NCBI GenBank assembly: GCA_021769225.1
Contig: JAETTH010000003.1
Location: 1-63,635, forward strand
Source: Erysipelotrichaceae bacterium
GTDB taxonomy: Bacteria; Bacillota; Clostridia; TANB77; CAG-508
Direction: 5' to 3'
Length of the DNA stretch: 63,635 bases
The notes under the pieces are model-generated. The model was not told where the DNA came from, did no database searches, and saw only the letters and a program-made list of their open reading frames with translations. The position numbers and the translations under genes were made by a program. Each line of letters starts with the position of its first letter. The first letter of the stretch is position 1. This document shows positions 1 to 8,666 of the stretch, one piece after another.

Positions 1-57
1 TGTGTGTGTGTGTGTGTGTGTTACAGCCCCAAGGCTTTTAGCGTCTCTTTTCTTCAT
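1..57 (-). CDS. Thr-His leader-like mini-ORF, copy 1 (runs off the window)
   Basis: This is a tiny ORF on the minus strand that starts at 57 and is still open at base 1. It reads MKKRDAKSLGAVTHTHTHT. The ribosome site GAGGAG lies 6-7 bases before the ATG. The Thr-His tail is encoded by an (AC)n tract (TG on the + strand) cut by the window edge. The same ORF, ribosome site and promoter recur at 12102-12235, and a shorter version lies at 42152-42199. Function is unknown; a leader peptide, a small secreted or regulatory peptide, or a structured RNA that merely looks like an ORF are all possible. The gene it precedes lies outside the window. Confidence 0.5.
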   Translation of the reverse strand, partial: MKKRDAKSLGAVTHTHTHT

Positions 58-87
58 ATTCTACTCCTCTTTTGTTTTTCTGATTAT

Positions 88-117
88 GTTTTATCATATT
101 ATTCTATTTCTTGTCAA
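88..117 (-). promoter_or_regulatory. Sigma-A type promoter of mini-ORF copy 1
   Basis: On the minus strand TTGACA (112-117) is followed after 18 bases by TAAAAC (88-93). The spacing and the downstream sequence CAGAAAAACAAA match the promoter of copy 2 at 12206-12235, which supports its being functional. It lies in the short gap after cysS, so the mini-ORF has its own transcription start. Confidence 0.55.
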
Positions 118-125
118 GTTTTTAC

Positions 126-1535
126 TTAGGCTTTTTCTACTGTCATCCCCTCTTTTGAATCTTTTACTGTATAACCTTTTTCTTGTAGCATATCTCTTAA
201 CTTATCGGATAATGTCCAATCTTTATTGGCTCTTGCTTGCTTTCTTTGTTCTACAATTGCTTTAATCTCATCTGGTAATTCTTGTTCCTCTTTTTTCAAA
301 GACTCTCTTGTTACATGTTTTAAATCTAATCCCAATACTTGATCAAAATCCATTAATAGATTCCAGAAGTCTCTTGATTTTTTCTCATGACGAACAACTT
401 CCCATACAATTCCCATTGCACTTGTAATATTTAAATCATCACTAATTGCTCCTTTGAATTTACTTTTATATTCTTGAATCACTTCTGGATCAATTTTTTC
501 TGTTCCTTCTAAATGAGCTACTACACCTGCTCTTAATCTTTCTAAAGAAGTTTGAGCAGCTTTAGCACCTTCCCAAGTAAAGTTTAATTTTTTAGTATAG
601 TGAGAACTAAAGCAAAATAGCTTATATGCTAAAGGTTCAATTCCTTTTTCTATTAAATTATCTAAAGTATAGGTATTTCCTAAACTCTTACTCATTTTTC
701 CATTATCAATTTGTAAAAATTCGCAGTGCATCCAAGTTTTTGCAGGAATGCATCCATTTGCTCCTTTACTTTGTGCAATTTCATTTTCATGATGTGTTGG
801 AATATGATCAACTCCACCTGTATGAATATCAAATTGTTTTCCTAAGTATTTTCTTCCCATAGCAGAGCACTCAATATGCCAACCTGGATAGCATAATCCC
901 CAAGGACTTTCCCATTTCATGATATGATTTTGTGGAGCCTTAATCCATAATGCGAAATCATATGGATTTCTTTTTTCTTCATCTACATCTACTCTTGCTC
1001 CAGCAATTTGTTCATCTAACTTTCGATTTGATAATACTGGATATTTATCTAATTTTGAAATATCAAAATAAATTCCTTTACTTGTCTCATAAGCATATCC
1101 ATTTGCTAAGATTTCTTGAACATATTCTAACATTTCTGGAATATGTTCCGTTGCTTTTGCAATAATTTCTGGTCTATTAATATTTAATCTATCCATATCT
1201 CTAAAAAAGATGTCGGTATAATATTTAGCAATTTCATATGGATCTTTATTTTCTTTTCTTGCTGCTTTTTCCATTTTGTCTTCGCCTTCATCAGCATCTG
1301 ATTCTAAATGTCCTACGTCTGTGATGTTCATAACATGTTTTAATTCATAACCATTGTATTTTAGAGTTCTTCTTAATAAATCCATAAATAGATAAGCTCT
1401 AAAGTTTCCAATATGTGCAAAATTATATACAGTAGGTCCGCAAGAATAGATTCTAACGGTATTTCCTTCTAATGGTCTAAAATCTTCTTTTACTCTTGTT
1501 AAAGTATTATATAGCTTTACTGGCATTTTTTTCAT
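126..1535 (-). CDS. cysS: Cysteine--tRNA ligase
   Basis: This class I aminoacyl-tRNA synthetase charges tRNA-Cys in the cytoplasm. The HIGH-type motif AHIGN is near residues 40-44, preceded by the zinc ligand in SCGPTVYN (Cys 32). Further zinc-site residues appear in GWHIECSAM and HHENE, and the KMSKS loop reads GKMSKSLGN. The length of 469 residues is normal. Two starts are possible: the ATG at 1535, or the ATG three codons later (1526), which is better spaced from the ribosome site AAAGG and gives MPVKLYNTL. No T-box leader is visible in the 100 bases upstream. It is transcribed in the same direction as the upstream PBP gene, but a hairpin lies between them. Confidence 0.96.
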   Translation of the reverse strand: MKKMPVKLYNTLTRVKEDFRPLEGNTVRIYSCGPTVYNFAHIGNFRAYLFMDLLRRTLKYNGYELKHVMNITDVGHLESDADEGEDKMEKAARKENKDPYEIAKYYTDIFFRDMDRLNINRPEIIAKATEHIPEMLEYVQEILANGYAYETSKGIYFDISKLDKYPVLSNRKLDEQIAGARVDVDEEKRNPYDFALWIKAPQNHIMKWESPWGLCYPGWHIECSAMGRKYLGKQFDIHTGGVDHIPTHHENEIAQSKGANGCIPAKTWMHCEFLQIDNGKMSKSLGNTYTLDNLIEKGIEPLAYKLFCFSSHYTKKLNFTWEGAKAAQTSLERLRAGVVAHLEGTEKIDPEVIQEYKSKFKGAISDDLNITSAMGIVWEVVRHEKKSRDFWNLLMDFDQVLGLDLKHVTRESLKKEEQELPDEIKAIVEQRKQARANKDWTLSDKLRDMLQEKGYTVKDSKEGMTVEKA

Positions 1536-1600
1536 CCTTTCATCCCTTTTATTTTCTTTTTACTTTCTTTTCTATTTTATTATTTCCTTTTAAGGATTAG

Positions 1601-1631
1601 AAGTCTAAGAGAAGATTTTTCTCTTAGACTT
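1601..1631 (-). terminator. Terminator after the PBP gene
   Basis: A perfect inverted repeat, AAGTCTAAGAGAA with a 5-base loop and its complement, sits 10 bases after the PBP stop. The T-run on the minus strand is weak, so cysS may receive some read-through. Confidence 0.55.
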
Positions 1632-1640
1632 TCATTTCTT

Positions 1641-4346
1641 TTATGTAGTTGTATTTTGTCCTGTTGTTGTGTTAGTACTTCCTCCTCCAGTTGTATTAGT
1701 TGTATTAGTACTTCCTCCTCCAGTTGTATTGGTTGTATTGGTATTTCCGCCTCCGGAAGTATTGGTATTTGTATTATCATTTTTCTTTTGATTGATTGTT
1801 AAGGTAATCGTTGTTCCAGCATCTTGTGTTGTATTTGCTGCTAGACTTTGTTTTAATACTACTCCATTTGCTTTGTTATTATCTGCCATGTAAACAATTT
1901 TTACAACTAAGCCTAAGGCTTCTAATTCACTCTTTGCAGCTGCTTCTGTTTTCCCAACTACATTGGTAACTTTTACAGTTTTCTTAGTATGTAGCGTACA
2001 TGTCTCTTGAACTGGTTCTGCAAAATCGTCTCCATAATTTGTTGTCCAAGCTGTCGTTTTTTCTGTTTCTGGTCTTGTTTTAAAGATTCTTGTTTCCACA
2101 TTTGGACAAAATTCTGTTGCAATCTTTCCACTGTCTTTACAAATTTGTTGTTTTATATGTACATCACATTCAGATGGTACTGTTCCTTTTACAAAGGATA
2201 AGGTTTGTTTTCTTGTACAGTTTTCTCCTGCTACTTTTCCAGAATCTAAGCAAATCGTTGCAGTCACAATATTATCTGGCTTTTCAAATCGTTTTCCATC
2301 TAAGTTCTTATGAACACCTTTCATAACAGTGCTCCATAGAAGTCCTGCAGGATTTGTTCCTCCTCTTCTTACTTCTTCTGGAGTATCATATCCATACCAG
2401 GTTGCTGCAGAATAGTATGGAGTAATTCCACAAAGCCATCGATCATTATCATTGGTTGTTGTACCTGTTTTTGCTCCTACATCCATACCTGAAATTTTAC
2501 AATAAGATGCAAGTGGATAAGCACCATTTACTGGCTCAAATAAGATTTGTTGTGTAACATAAGCAATTTGTTCTGAATAAACTCTTTCTTTCTTTTGTTC
2601 TGGTACATAAACATCATTTCCATCTTCATCTTGTATACGAATAATGAAAGTTGGTTCAATATATACACCACCATTTGCAATGGTCGAATAAGCTGCCGCC
2701 ATTTCTAATGGGCTAATACCATTGGTAATTCCACCAAGAGCTGTTGCTAAGTTATTATCTTTTTCTTGATCTAATGAAGTAATATGTAGTTTATTTGTCA
2801 TAAAATCTAATGATTTTTCTGTTCCAATGACACTTAAAGCTTTAACCATCATAACATTGGATGAATTCCCAATTCCATGTGCAATACTATCTAACCTTAA
2901 TCTCTTTGTTGAATTTTTTACTGGATAGTTTTTACCAAAGGTTGTATCATAATCATAAAATACAGTTCCTGCTGTAATACTTCCATTATATAGTCCAGGT
3001 AAAACAACAGCTAAAGGTTTAATAGCAGATCCTGGTTGTCTTTCTGCCTGTAGGCCACGGTTTTGGTTTACTGCTGCATTTTCATCGGTTCCCAAAGAAC
3101 CAACTGTTGCTACAACATATCCAGTTCCATTTTGAATTAATACCATGGCAGCTTGGGTATGATTATTTTTTAAATTGCCTTCTGAGTCTTTTTCTCTTCC
3201 ATATTCAATATATCTATCTTTTTGGAATTCTGTTTCCATAATTGCTTGTTTTTCTGTATCTTGTGTTGTATGAATAGTATATCCACCACTAAATAACTTG
3301 CTTCTTGCAGCTTTAGTACTTAAATCAGTTCCTTCTTTTAGCCACTCAACTGCTTGGTTAATTGCTCCTGCTACTACATAAGAATAGGCACCATTAGATG
3401 ATACTTGACCTTGTTTGAAAGGTAACCCTTCATCTACTTTCTTAACAGCTTCATCATACTCTTCTTGTGATACTTTACCTTGATCTAACATCTCGTATAA
3501 AACTGTTTTTGTTCTTTTATTAATTTTTTCTGTATTATCATCTTGTTCATCAAATGGGTCATAAGCATTTGGTGCATTGTTGATTCCAGCTAAGAATGCG
3601 CTTTCTGCTAAATCTAAGTCTTTTGCATTTTTACTAAAGTAATAGATGGATGCTGTTTCAACACCAGCAATGTTCTTTCCCCATCCACCAAGTGGAATTA
3701 AGTTTAAGTATAGCTCTAGGATTTGTTTCTTCGAAATCATACGCTCTACTTGATATGCTTTTGCCATTTCTTTAATTTTTCTTTCAACACCTTTTGCGCC
3801 TTCATCTTCTTTATCCTGTGTTAAGTTTTTTACTAACTGTTGTGTAATGGTACTTCCACCATAAGAAGATTTTCCACCTTTTGCAATAAACTGAACGGTT
3901 GCTCCTAGAGTTCTTTTAATATCCACTCCATGGTGCTCATAAAATCTCTTATCCTCAATCGCAACAAAGGCATCTGGTAAGTATTTTGACATATCATCAA
4001 TACTAACTACTATACGATTTTCACTATCATTTAAATTAGCAATGACTTTTCCATTAATATCCAAGACCTGTGTATTTTTATTTAGAATTTCTAAGTCTTC
4101 TTGGGTAATTTTAATATCATCACCAATATAGCCAAAGAAAATTCCTGCTACTACACCTGCGGCAATAATTCCTAATACCAAGATAACGGCAAGGACAATT
4201 AAAATAATTTTCTTTGCTTTGGAATGTTTCTTTTTCCCTGCTACAGTTTCTTTATTTTTGGTCTCTTTTTTAGATGCTTTTACCTTATATTTTTTTGTTT
4301 TTTCATTACTGTCACTTTTATTAGCTGATCTTTTTTTACTACTCAT
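1641..4346 (-). CDS. Class A penicillin-binding protein with C-terminal PASTA domain
   Basis: This bifunctional enzyme polymerises lipid II (glycosyltransferase GT51) and cross-links peptides (transpeptidase). A Lys-rich cytoplasmic start of about 45 residues is followed by one membrane segment (about 45-72). The GT51 domain carries EDKRFYEHHGVD and STITQQLVKN. The transpeptidase carries the three active-site motifs SAIK (in PGSAIKPLAV), SSN and KTGT. A single PASTA domain (about residues 790-855, from KTVKVTNVVGKTEAAAK) suggests muropeptide or lipid II sensing and matches the PASTA kinase at 13922. The last 40 residues are a repetitive Thr/Asn/Gly tail. Ribosome site AAGGAGGAG supports the start. 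At 901 residues it is at the long end for the family. Confidence 0.95.
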   Translation of the reverse strand: MSSKKRSANKSDSNEKTKKYKVKASKKETKNKETVAGKKKHSKAKKIILIVLAVILVLGIIAAGVVAGIFFGYIGDDIKITQEDLEILNKNTQVLDINGKVIANLNDSENRIVVSIDDMSKYLPDAFVAIEDKRFYEHHGVDIKRTLGATVQFIAKGGKSSYGGSTITQQLVKNLTQDKEDEGAKGVERKIKEMAKAYQVERMISKKQILELYLNLIPLGGWGKNIAGVETASIYYFSKNAKDLDLAESAFLAGINNAPNAYDPFDEQDDNTEKINKRTKTVLYEMLDQGKVSQEEYDEAVKKVDEGLPFKQGQVSSNGAYSYVVAGAINQAVEWLKEGTDLSTKAARSKLFSGGYTIHTTQDTEKQAIMETEFQKDRYIEYGREKDSEGNLKNNHTQAAMVLIQNGTGYVVATVGSLGTDENAAVNQNRGLQAERQPGSAIKPLAVVLPGLYNGSITAGTVFYDYDTTFGKNYPVKNSTKRLRLDSIAHGIGNSSNVMMVKALSVIGTEKSLDFMTNKLHITSLDQEKDNNLATALGGITNGISPLEMAAAYSTIANGGVYIEPTFIIRIQDEDGNDVYVPEQKKERVYSEQIAYVTQQILFEPVNGAYPLASYCKISGMDVGAKTGTTTNDNDRWLCGITPYYSAATWYGYDTPEEVRRGGTNPAGLLWSTVMKGVHKNLDGKRFEKPDNIVTATICLDSGKVAGENCTRKQTLSFVKGTVPSECDVHIKQQICKDSGKIATEFCPNVETRIFKTRPETEKTTAWTTNYGDDFAEPVQETCTLHTKKTVKVTNVVGKTEAAAKSELEALGLVVKIVYMADNNKANGVVLKQSLAANTTQDAGTTITLTINQKKNDNTNTNTSGGGNTNTTNTTGGGSTNTTNTTGGGSTNTTTGQNTTT
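1674..1770 (-). repeat. In-frame repeats encoding the Thr/Asn/Gly tail of the PBP
   Basis: Near-identical units encode GGGSTNTTNTT-like blocks at the C-terminus of the PBP. The units differ by a few third-position changes. Such tails are low complexity, are expected outside the cell, and can vary in copy number by slippage. Confidence 0.7.
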
Positions 4347-4432
4347 ATTTGTTAACTCCTCCTTAGTAGTTAAAAAATTATATAGCTATTATATTATAAA
4401 AGAGAAAAAAGATAAAGCTTTTTCATAAATTT

Positions 4433-5302
4433 TTAAGAATACTCTTCTAGAATATCTTCTACCGATGTAATTATTTTGGCTCCCTCTCTAATTAATTGAT
4501 TGGTTCCGTAGGAATTTATGCTTGTAATATTTCCTGGAACGGCAAAAATATTTTTTCCTTGTTCTAGTGCAAAATCTACTGTAATTAATGTTCCACTTTT
4601 TTCTTTTGCTTCTACTACTAAAAGCCCGTTGCTAATTCCACTGATAATACGATTTCGTGCAGGAAAATGTCCCTTTTCTGGCTTTGTTCCAATTAAATAT
4701 TCAGAAATGACAGCTCCTCCTGTTTTCCATATTTTTTCTTGTAGTAATGTGTTTTCAGCAGGATAACAGCTATCTAATCCATTTCCAATGACGGCAATTG
4801 TTCTTTCTTCTGCTGCTAAACACCCTAAATGTGCATAACTATCAATTCCTTTTGCCAAGCCACTAATAATATGAACTTTCTTTTGAGCTAATTGTTTTGA
4901 AAGCTGATATGCTACTTCTTTTCCATAAGAAGTACAATCTCTACATCCAATTATTCCTATTGAAAATTCATTTAAAATCGTTTCATCTCCTTTTACATAA
5001 AGGACCATAGGAGGATCATAGATGTTTTTTAGTTTTTCTGGATAACTTGGATGGAAATAGTTAATTATTTTGATATCTTGTTTTTGCATATATTCTAAAT
5101 ACTTTTCTATATTCTCCCTATATTTTTTATCTAATATTTTTTCTGCTAGTTTTTCTTGAATCCCTTCTACTTGTATAAGTTCTTCTTTTTTTAATTTTGG
5201 AATATCGCTAATATTAGGATATTTTTTTAATAATGCTTGTATCTTTTTACTTCCTAATCCATCTATTTTTGAAAGCCAAATCCACTCTTTTTCTTGGTTC
5301 AT
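4433..5302 (-). CDS. dprA: DNA-processing protein DprA
   Basis: DprA binds incoming single-stranded DNA and loads RecA during natural transformation. The N-terminus (about 1-70) has a helix-hairpin-helix region (ISKIDGLGSKKIQALLKKYP-like, then VEGIQEKLAEKIL). The Rossmann-like core contains IGIIGCRDCTSYGKEVA, ISGLAKGIDSYAH, GNGLDSCYPAEN and FPARNRIISGIS, which are the family signatures. At 289 residues it ends soon after the Rossmann core and lacks the C-terminal winged-helix domain of longer DprA proteins. Ribosome site AAGGAAA precedes the ATG. It follows folD, separated by a terminator. Confidence 0.95.
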   Translation of the reverse strand: MNQEKEWIWLSKIDGLGSKKIQALLKKYPNISDIPKLKKEELIQVEGIQEKLAEKILDKKYRENIEKYLEYMQKQDIKIINYFHPSYPEKLKNIYDPPMVLYVKGDETILNEFSIGIIGCRDCTSYGKEVAYQLSKQLAQKKVHIISGLAKGIDSYAHLGCLAAEERTIAVIGNGLDSCYPAENTLLQEKIWKTGGAVISEYLIGTKPEKGHFPARNRIISGISNGLLVVEAKEKSGTLITVDFALEQGKNIFAVPGNITSINSYGTNQLIREGAKIITSVEDILEEYS

Positions 5303-5325
5303 CTTTTTTCCTTTCTTCTCCCACG

Positions 5326-5355
5326 CAAAAAGGAAGCCTATTTTTAAGCTCCCTT
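5326..5355 (-). terminator. Terminator after folD
   Basis: On the minus strand AAGGGAGC pairs with GCTTCCTT (one G-T pair) across a 10-base loop, followed by TTTTT. It lies about 20 bases after the folD stop and before dprA. Confidence 0.75.
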
Positions 5356-5371
5356 ATCTTTTTCCCTCTTC

Positions 5372-6220
5372 TTATTTTCTTCTCCTTTTAGCTGCCTTTA
5401 CCACATTATTCATTAACATAGCAATCGTCATTGGTCCTACTCCTCCGGGAACAGGTGTGATATATCCTGCCTTTTTTACTACATTTTCAAAATCGACATC
5501 TCCAACCACTTTTCCCTCTTCTGAGCGATTAATCCCCACATCAATTACACATGCCCCTTCTTTTACCATATCTTCTGTTACAAATTTTGCTTTTCCAATA
5601 GCAGAAATTAAAATATCAGCCTCTTTTGTAATTTCTTTTAAATCTTTTGTTTTCGAATGACAAACAGTAACAGTTGCATTTTTAGCAAGCATACATTGAA
5701 TAAGTGGTTTTCCCACAATATTACTTCTTCCTAGAATAACAGCTCTTTTTCCCTCTGTCTCGATATGATATTCTTCTAACATTTTCATCACACCAAATGG
5801 TGTACATGAAACAAAAGTATCTTGCCCTAATGATAATTTTCCTACATTAACTGGATGAAATCCATCGACATCTTTAGTAGGTGAAATTGCTTGAAATGCT
5901 AAGTTAATATCTAATCCATTTGGAATTGGACTTTGTAGTAGAATTCCATCAATATTCTCATTTTGATTTAATGAATTAATTAACTCTAGTAATTGATTCA
6001 TTTGAATATTATCAGGAAGTAAATATTCCTCAAATTCTACTCCTACCTCCTGGCAAGCTCTACTTTTATTTCTTACATAAATAGCAGATGCCTTATCATT
6101 TCCTACCATAATAACAGCAAGTTTTGGACAAATTCCCTTTTCTTTTAGTTCATCTACTTCTTGTTTTAAATTTGCTCGAATCTTACCAGCTAATGCTTTT
6201 CCATCAATAATGATTGCCAT
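5372..6220 (-). CDS. folD: Bifunctional methylene-THF dehydrogenase / methenyl-THF cyclohydrolase
   Basis: FolD interconverts 5,10-methylene-, methenyl- and 10-formyl-tetrahydrofolate using NADP. The catalytic lysine region reads YVRNKSRACQEVG (about residues 49-61). QSPIPNGLD, PTKDVDGFHP, the nucleotide-binding ILGRSNIVGKPL and the C-terminal PVPGGVGPMTIAMLM are all present. Length 282 is standard. The gene is separated from dprA by a terminator and by about 160 bases from the small membrane-protein gene. Confidence 0.97.
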   Translation of the reverse strand: MAIIIDGKALAGKIRANLKQEVDELKEKGICPKLAVIMVGNDKASAIYVRNKSRACQEVGVEFEEYLLPDNIQMNQLLELINSLNQNENIDGILLQSPIPNGLDINLAFQAISPTKDVDGFHPVNVGKLSLGQDTFVSCTPFGVMKMLEEYHIETEGKRAVILGRSNIVGKPLIQCMLAKNATVTVCHSKTKDLKEITKEADILISAIGKAKFVTEDMVKEGACVIDVGINRSEEGKVVGDVDFENVVKKAGYITPVPGGVGPMTIAMLMNNVVKAAKRRRK

Positions 6221-6345
6221 ATTTCCCTCCGTTTTTGTTTTATTCTATCCTAAGTGTAATATTTATTCAATAGATTTAACAAAAGAAAATATAAAAATTA
6301 TATCTTGAAAATTTATTTTTTAATATAAAGTATCTTTCTTATATA

Positions 6346-6374
6346 AAGGTGAAACCAAAAAGAATTTCACCCTT
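6346..6374 (-). terminator. Terminator after the 84-residue membrane protein
   Basis: AAGGGTGAAA pairs with TTTCACCTT (one bulge) around a 10-base loop on the minus strand, followed by a T-rich stretch, directly after the stop codon at 6381. Confidence 0.7.
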
Positions 6375-6380
6375 AAAATA

Positions 6381-6635
6381 TTAATAACAATTTCTATTGT
6401 TATGGCATTTATTGCAGAAAAATAAAATAAGAGTAATTAGCAATAGGATTCCAAGTACAATTGCTAATACAATAATTGCTGGTAATGACAATAAGATTAT
6501 GATTGATAATGCTGCTCCAATTAATAATCCAATTGTGAAAGAAAATAAAACCGCTAAAATAAAAATAACAATTACTAAACAACAGCATTTTCTTTCCCTT
6601 TTTTCAAAGCCTACACATTCTTGTGGTTCCATCAT
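6381..6635 (-). CDS. Small two-helix membrane protein, function unknown
   Basis: The 84-residue protein has a short cytoplasmic-looking N-terminus with Cys (ECVGFEKRERKCCC), then two long hydrophobic segments (about 18-45 and 47-72), and a Cys/His tail (FFCNKCHNNRNC). Ribosome site AAGGAGGT stands 8 bases from the ATG, and a terminator follows, so it looks like a complete single-gene unit. I do not recognise the family. The clustered cysteines at both ends could bind metal or be acylated; that is inference. Confidence 0.75.
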   Translation of the reverse strand: MMEPQECVGFEKRERKCCCLVIVIFILAVLFSFTIGLLIGAALSIIILLSLPAIIVLAIVLGILLLITLILFFCNKCHNNRNCY

Positions 6636-6757
6636 AAAATCTACCTCCTTAAAATAACATTTTTCATGATATTATTACTATATATTATGCAGAGATTAGA
6701 CTTTATTCTACTCTTTTCTTATTTTTCCTTATCACCTTTTGTCTTTTTATTTTGTAT

Positions 6758-7969
6758 TTATTCTTCTTTAAATCGAATTATATTATTAATTTTCATCTTT
6801 CCTGCTCTTGTTACACTGTTATAACCAAACCTTTCTTTTAAAGAATCAATTGCTTTATCTAATTTTTCCTGTTTTTCACTTTTTTCATTATCAAATAATG
6901 ATATTTGCATTTCATTTTTTTCTGATAAGCGATCAACTCTTACTCCTAGTAAACGTACACTACGATTTTTATGAAGATTTAGTAGTAGTTCTTTTGCATT
7001 TTCATAGATTTCTTTTGTACTACTAGTTGGTATATCCAAACTTTTTTGATGAGAATAGACTAAAAAATCACTTGTTTTTATTTGAACATTCACAACCTTT
7101 GCTTGTAAGTCATACTTTCGTAATCGATAAGAGACCTGTTCAGAAAGGGCTAGTAAAATTTCATTTAGTTTTTCAATTTGATAAATATCTTGTGGTAGTG
7201 TTATCGAATTTCCAATACATTTTGGAAGAACAAATTTAGAAATTACTTCTTCTTCATCAATTCCATTGGCATATTCCCACATTAGTTTGCCGTGTTTTCC
7301 AAATAACTTTATCATTTCTTTTTGATCTCTTTTAGCTAAATCACCAATTGTCTTGATTCCCAATCTTTCTAACTTAGGAAGTGTTTTTCGACCAACCATA
7401 AACAATTCCGAAATAGGAAGAGGAAACATCTTTGCCTCAATCTCATTTTCAAATAAAGTATGAACTCGATCAGGCTTTTGGAAATCAGATGCCATTTTAG
7501 CTAGCAGTTTATTATGAGCAACCCCCACATTTACAGTAAAACCAAGTTCCTCTCTTACCCTTTTATTAATTTCTTTTGCCTTATCGAATAGAGTTTCCCC
7601 TGGGCGAATAAAATGAGTTAAATCACAAAAGCACTCATCAATTGAAAAGCGCTCAATCTGATCTGTATACTCTAAAAGTAACTGATATAAAGCATTGGAA
7701 TATTTACGATAAACTTTAAAATCACCTTGATATACTTTAATATCTGGACACTTCTTTCTAGCAAAATAAATGGGCTCTCCTGTTTTAATCCCAAATTGTT
7801 TTGCAATGGTACTTTTGGCTAAAACAACACCTTTTCTTTGTGCTTCATCTCCACCAATAATAGCAGGGATTGTTCTAATGTCTAGCTCTTCCCCATGTGC
7901 TAGTCTATCAATGGCAGTCCATGATAAAAAAGCATTATTTACATCAACATGTAGAATTTGTCTTTCCAT
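6758..7969 (-). CDS. dinB: Y-family DNA polymerase IV
   Basis: This is a low-fidelity translesion polymerase. The N-terminus reads ILHVDVNNAFLSW (metal-binding Asp), followed by the catalytic SIDECFCDLT, the helix-hairpin-helix in VGRKTLPKLERLGIKTIGDLAK, and a little-finger domain. DVNNAF in place of the usual DMDAFF is a clostridial-type variant. An in-frame GTG exists at 7978, but the ATG at 7969 gives MERQILHVDV, which aligns with family starts, and is preferred. About 400 residues, normal length. It is divergent from nfeD. I could not identify a convincing LexA box upstream. Confidence 0.94.
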   Translation of the reverse strand: MERQILHVDVNNAFLSWTAIDRLAHGEELDIRTIPAIIGGDEAQRKGVVLAKSTIAKQFGIKTGEPIYFARKKCPDIKVYQGDFKVYRKYSNALYQLLLEYTDQIERFSIDECFCDLTHFIRPGETLFDKAKEINKRVREELGFTVNVGVAHNKLLAKMASDFQKPDRVHTLFENEIEAKMFPLPISELFMVGRKTLPKLERLGIKTIGDLAKRDQKEMIKLFGKHGKLMWEYANGIDEEEVISKFVLPKCIGNSITLPQDIYQIEKLNEILLALSEQVSYRLRKYDLQAKVVNVQIKTSDFLVYSHQKSLDIPTSSTKEIYENAKELLLNLHKNRSVRLLGVRVDRLSEKNEMQISLFDNEKSEKQEKLDKAIDSLKERFGYNSVTRAGKMKINNIIRFKEE

Positions 7970-8155
7970 ACACTTCACCCATTGTTATTATAGAACGTCT
8001 GTTTTAAATTTGTCAAATTTTTTTCAGATATTTTTACTTTTTTCCAATGTCTTGTGTATTTTACATAATCTACAATTTTTCATTAAAAGCCCTTTTCTTT
8101 TGTCATAAAATATAGTATAATAAATATTAGTTGAAGCCAAGGAGGTATTTTTCTT

Positions 8156-8611
8156 ATGTGGGGAATTTGGTTAATTATTGCTGGTTTTTCATTTATTATT
8201 GAAATGCTAACAGTAGGATTTCTAGTTTTCTGGTTTGGAATTGGAGCATTAATTACTATGTTAGTTAGTTTCATTACGGATAATCTTTTGATTCAAACAG
8301 CAGTATTTATTATTTCATCTACACTTTTCATTTTATGTACCAAACCATTACTAAAACGTTATGTTGATAAAGAAACTATTCCAACTAATGTAGATAGTCT
8401 AATTGGAAAAAAAGGAATTGTTACAAAAGAAATTAATACAACCCTATCTCAAGGACTTGTTAAAATAAATGGAGACACTTGGTCAGCTAAAACAGAAGAT
8501 GAAAATGAGACCATAGAAAAGGGAACAGAGGTAGAAATTCTAAAAATTGATGGTGTGAAAGTTGTTGTAAGAAAAGTTCCAAAACTAGTAACCAATTCAA
8601 AGGTTATTTAA
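8156..8611 (+). CDS. nfeD: NfeD family membrane protein
   Basis: NfeD proteins partner SPFH/flotillin-like proteins in membrane organisation. The first 65 residues form two or three membrane helices (WGIWLIIAGFSFIIEMLTVG, FWFGIGALITMLVSF, TAVFIISSTLFILC). The rest is the soluble OB-fold NfeD domain (from LIGKKGIVTKEI to VEILKIDGVKVVVRKV). It is the short form (151 residues) without a ClpP-like protease part. Ribosome site AAGGAGG lies before the ATG and a TATAAT at 8116-8121 could be its -10. The SPFH gene follows by 55 bases, as is usual for the pair. Confidence 0.93.
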   Translation: MWGIWLIIAGFSFIIEMLTVGFLVFWFGIGALITMLVSFITDNLLIQTAVFIISSTLFILCTKPLLKRYVDKETIPTNVDSLIGKKGIVTKEINTTLSQGLVKINGDTWSAKTEDENETIEKGTEVEILKIDGVKVVVRKVPKLVTNSKVI

Positions 8612-8666
8612 AAATTAGTTATTAAGGTTTTAAACCATAATATAGATATTTTAAGGAGGAAAAAAT

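Noticed and set aside
2..265. 87-residue + strand open frame starting in the TG tract
   Set aside because: It runs antisense over the mini-ORF promoter and the cysS end, has no ribosome site and a biased Leu/Phe composition expected from AT-rich antisense DNA.
1536..1600. T-box leader upstream of cysS (likewise asnS and proS)
   Set aside because: The gaps are too short or lack the T-box sequence (TGGNACCGCG) and a specifier stem.
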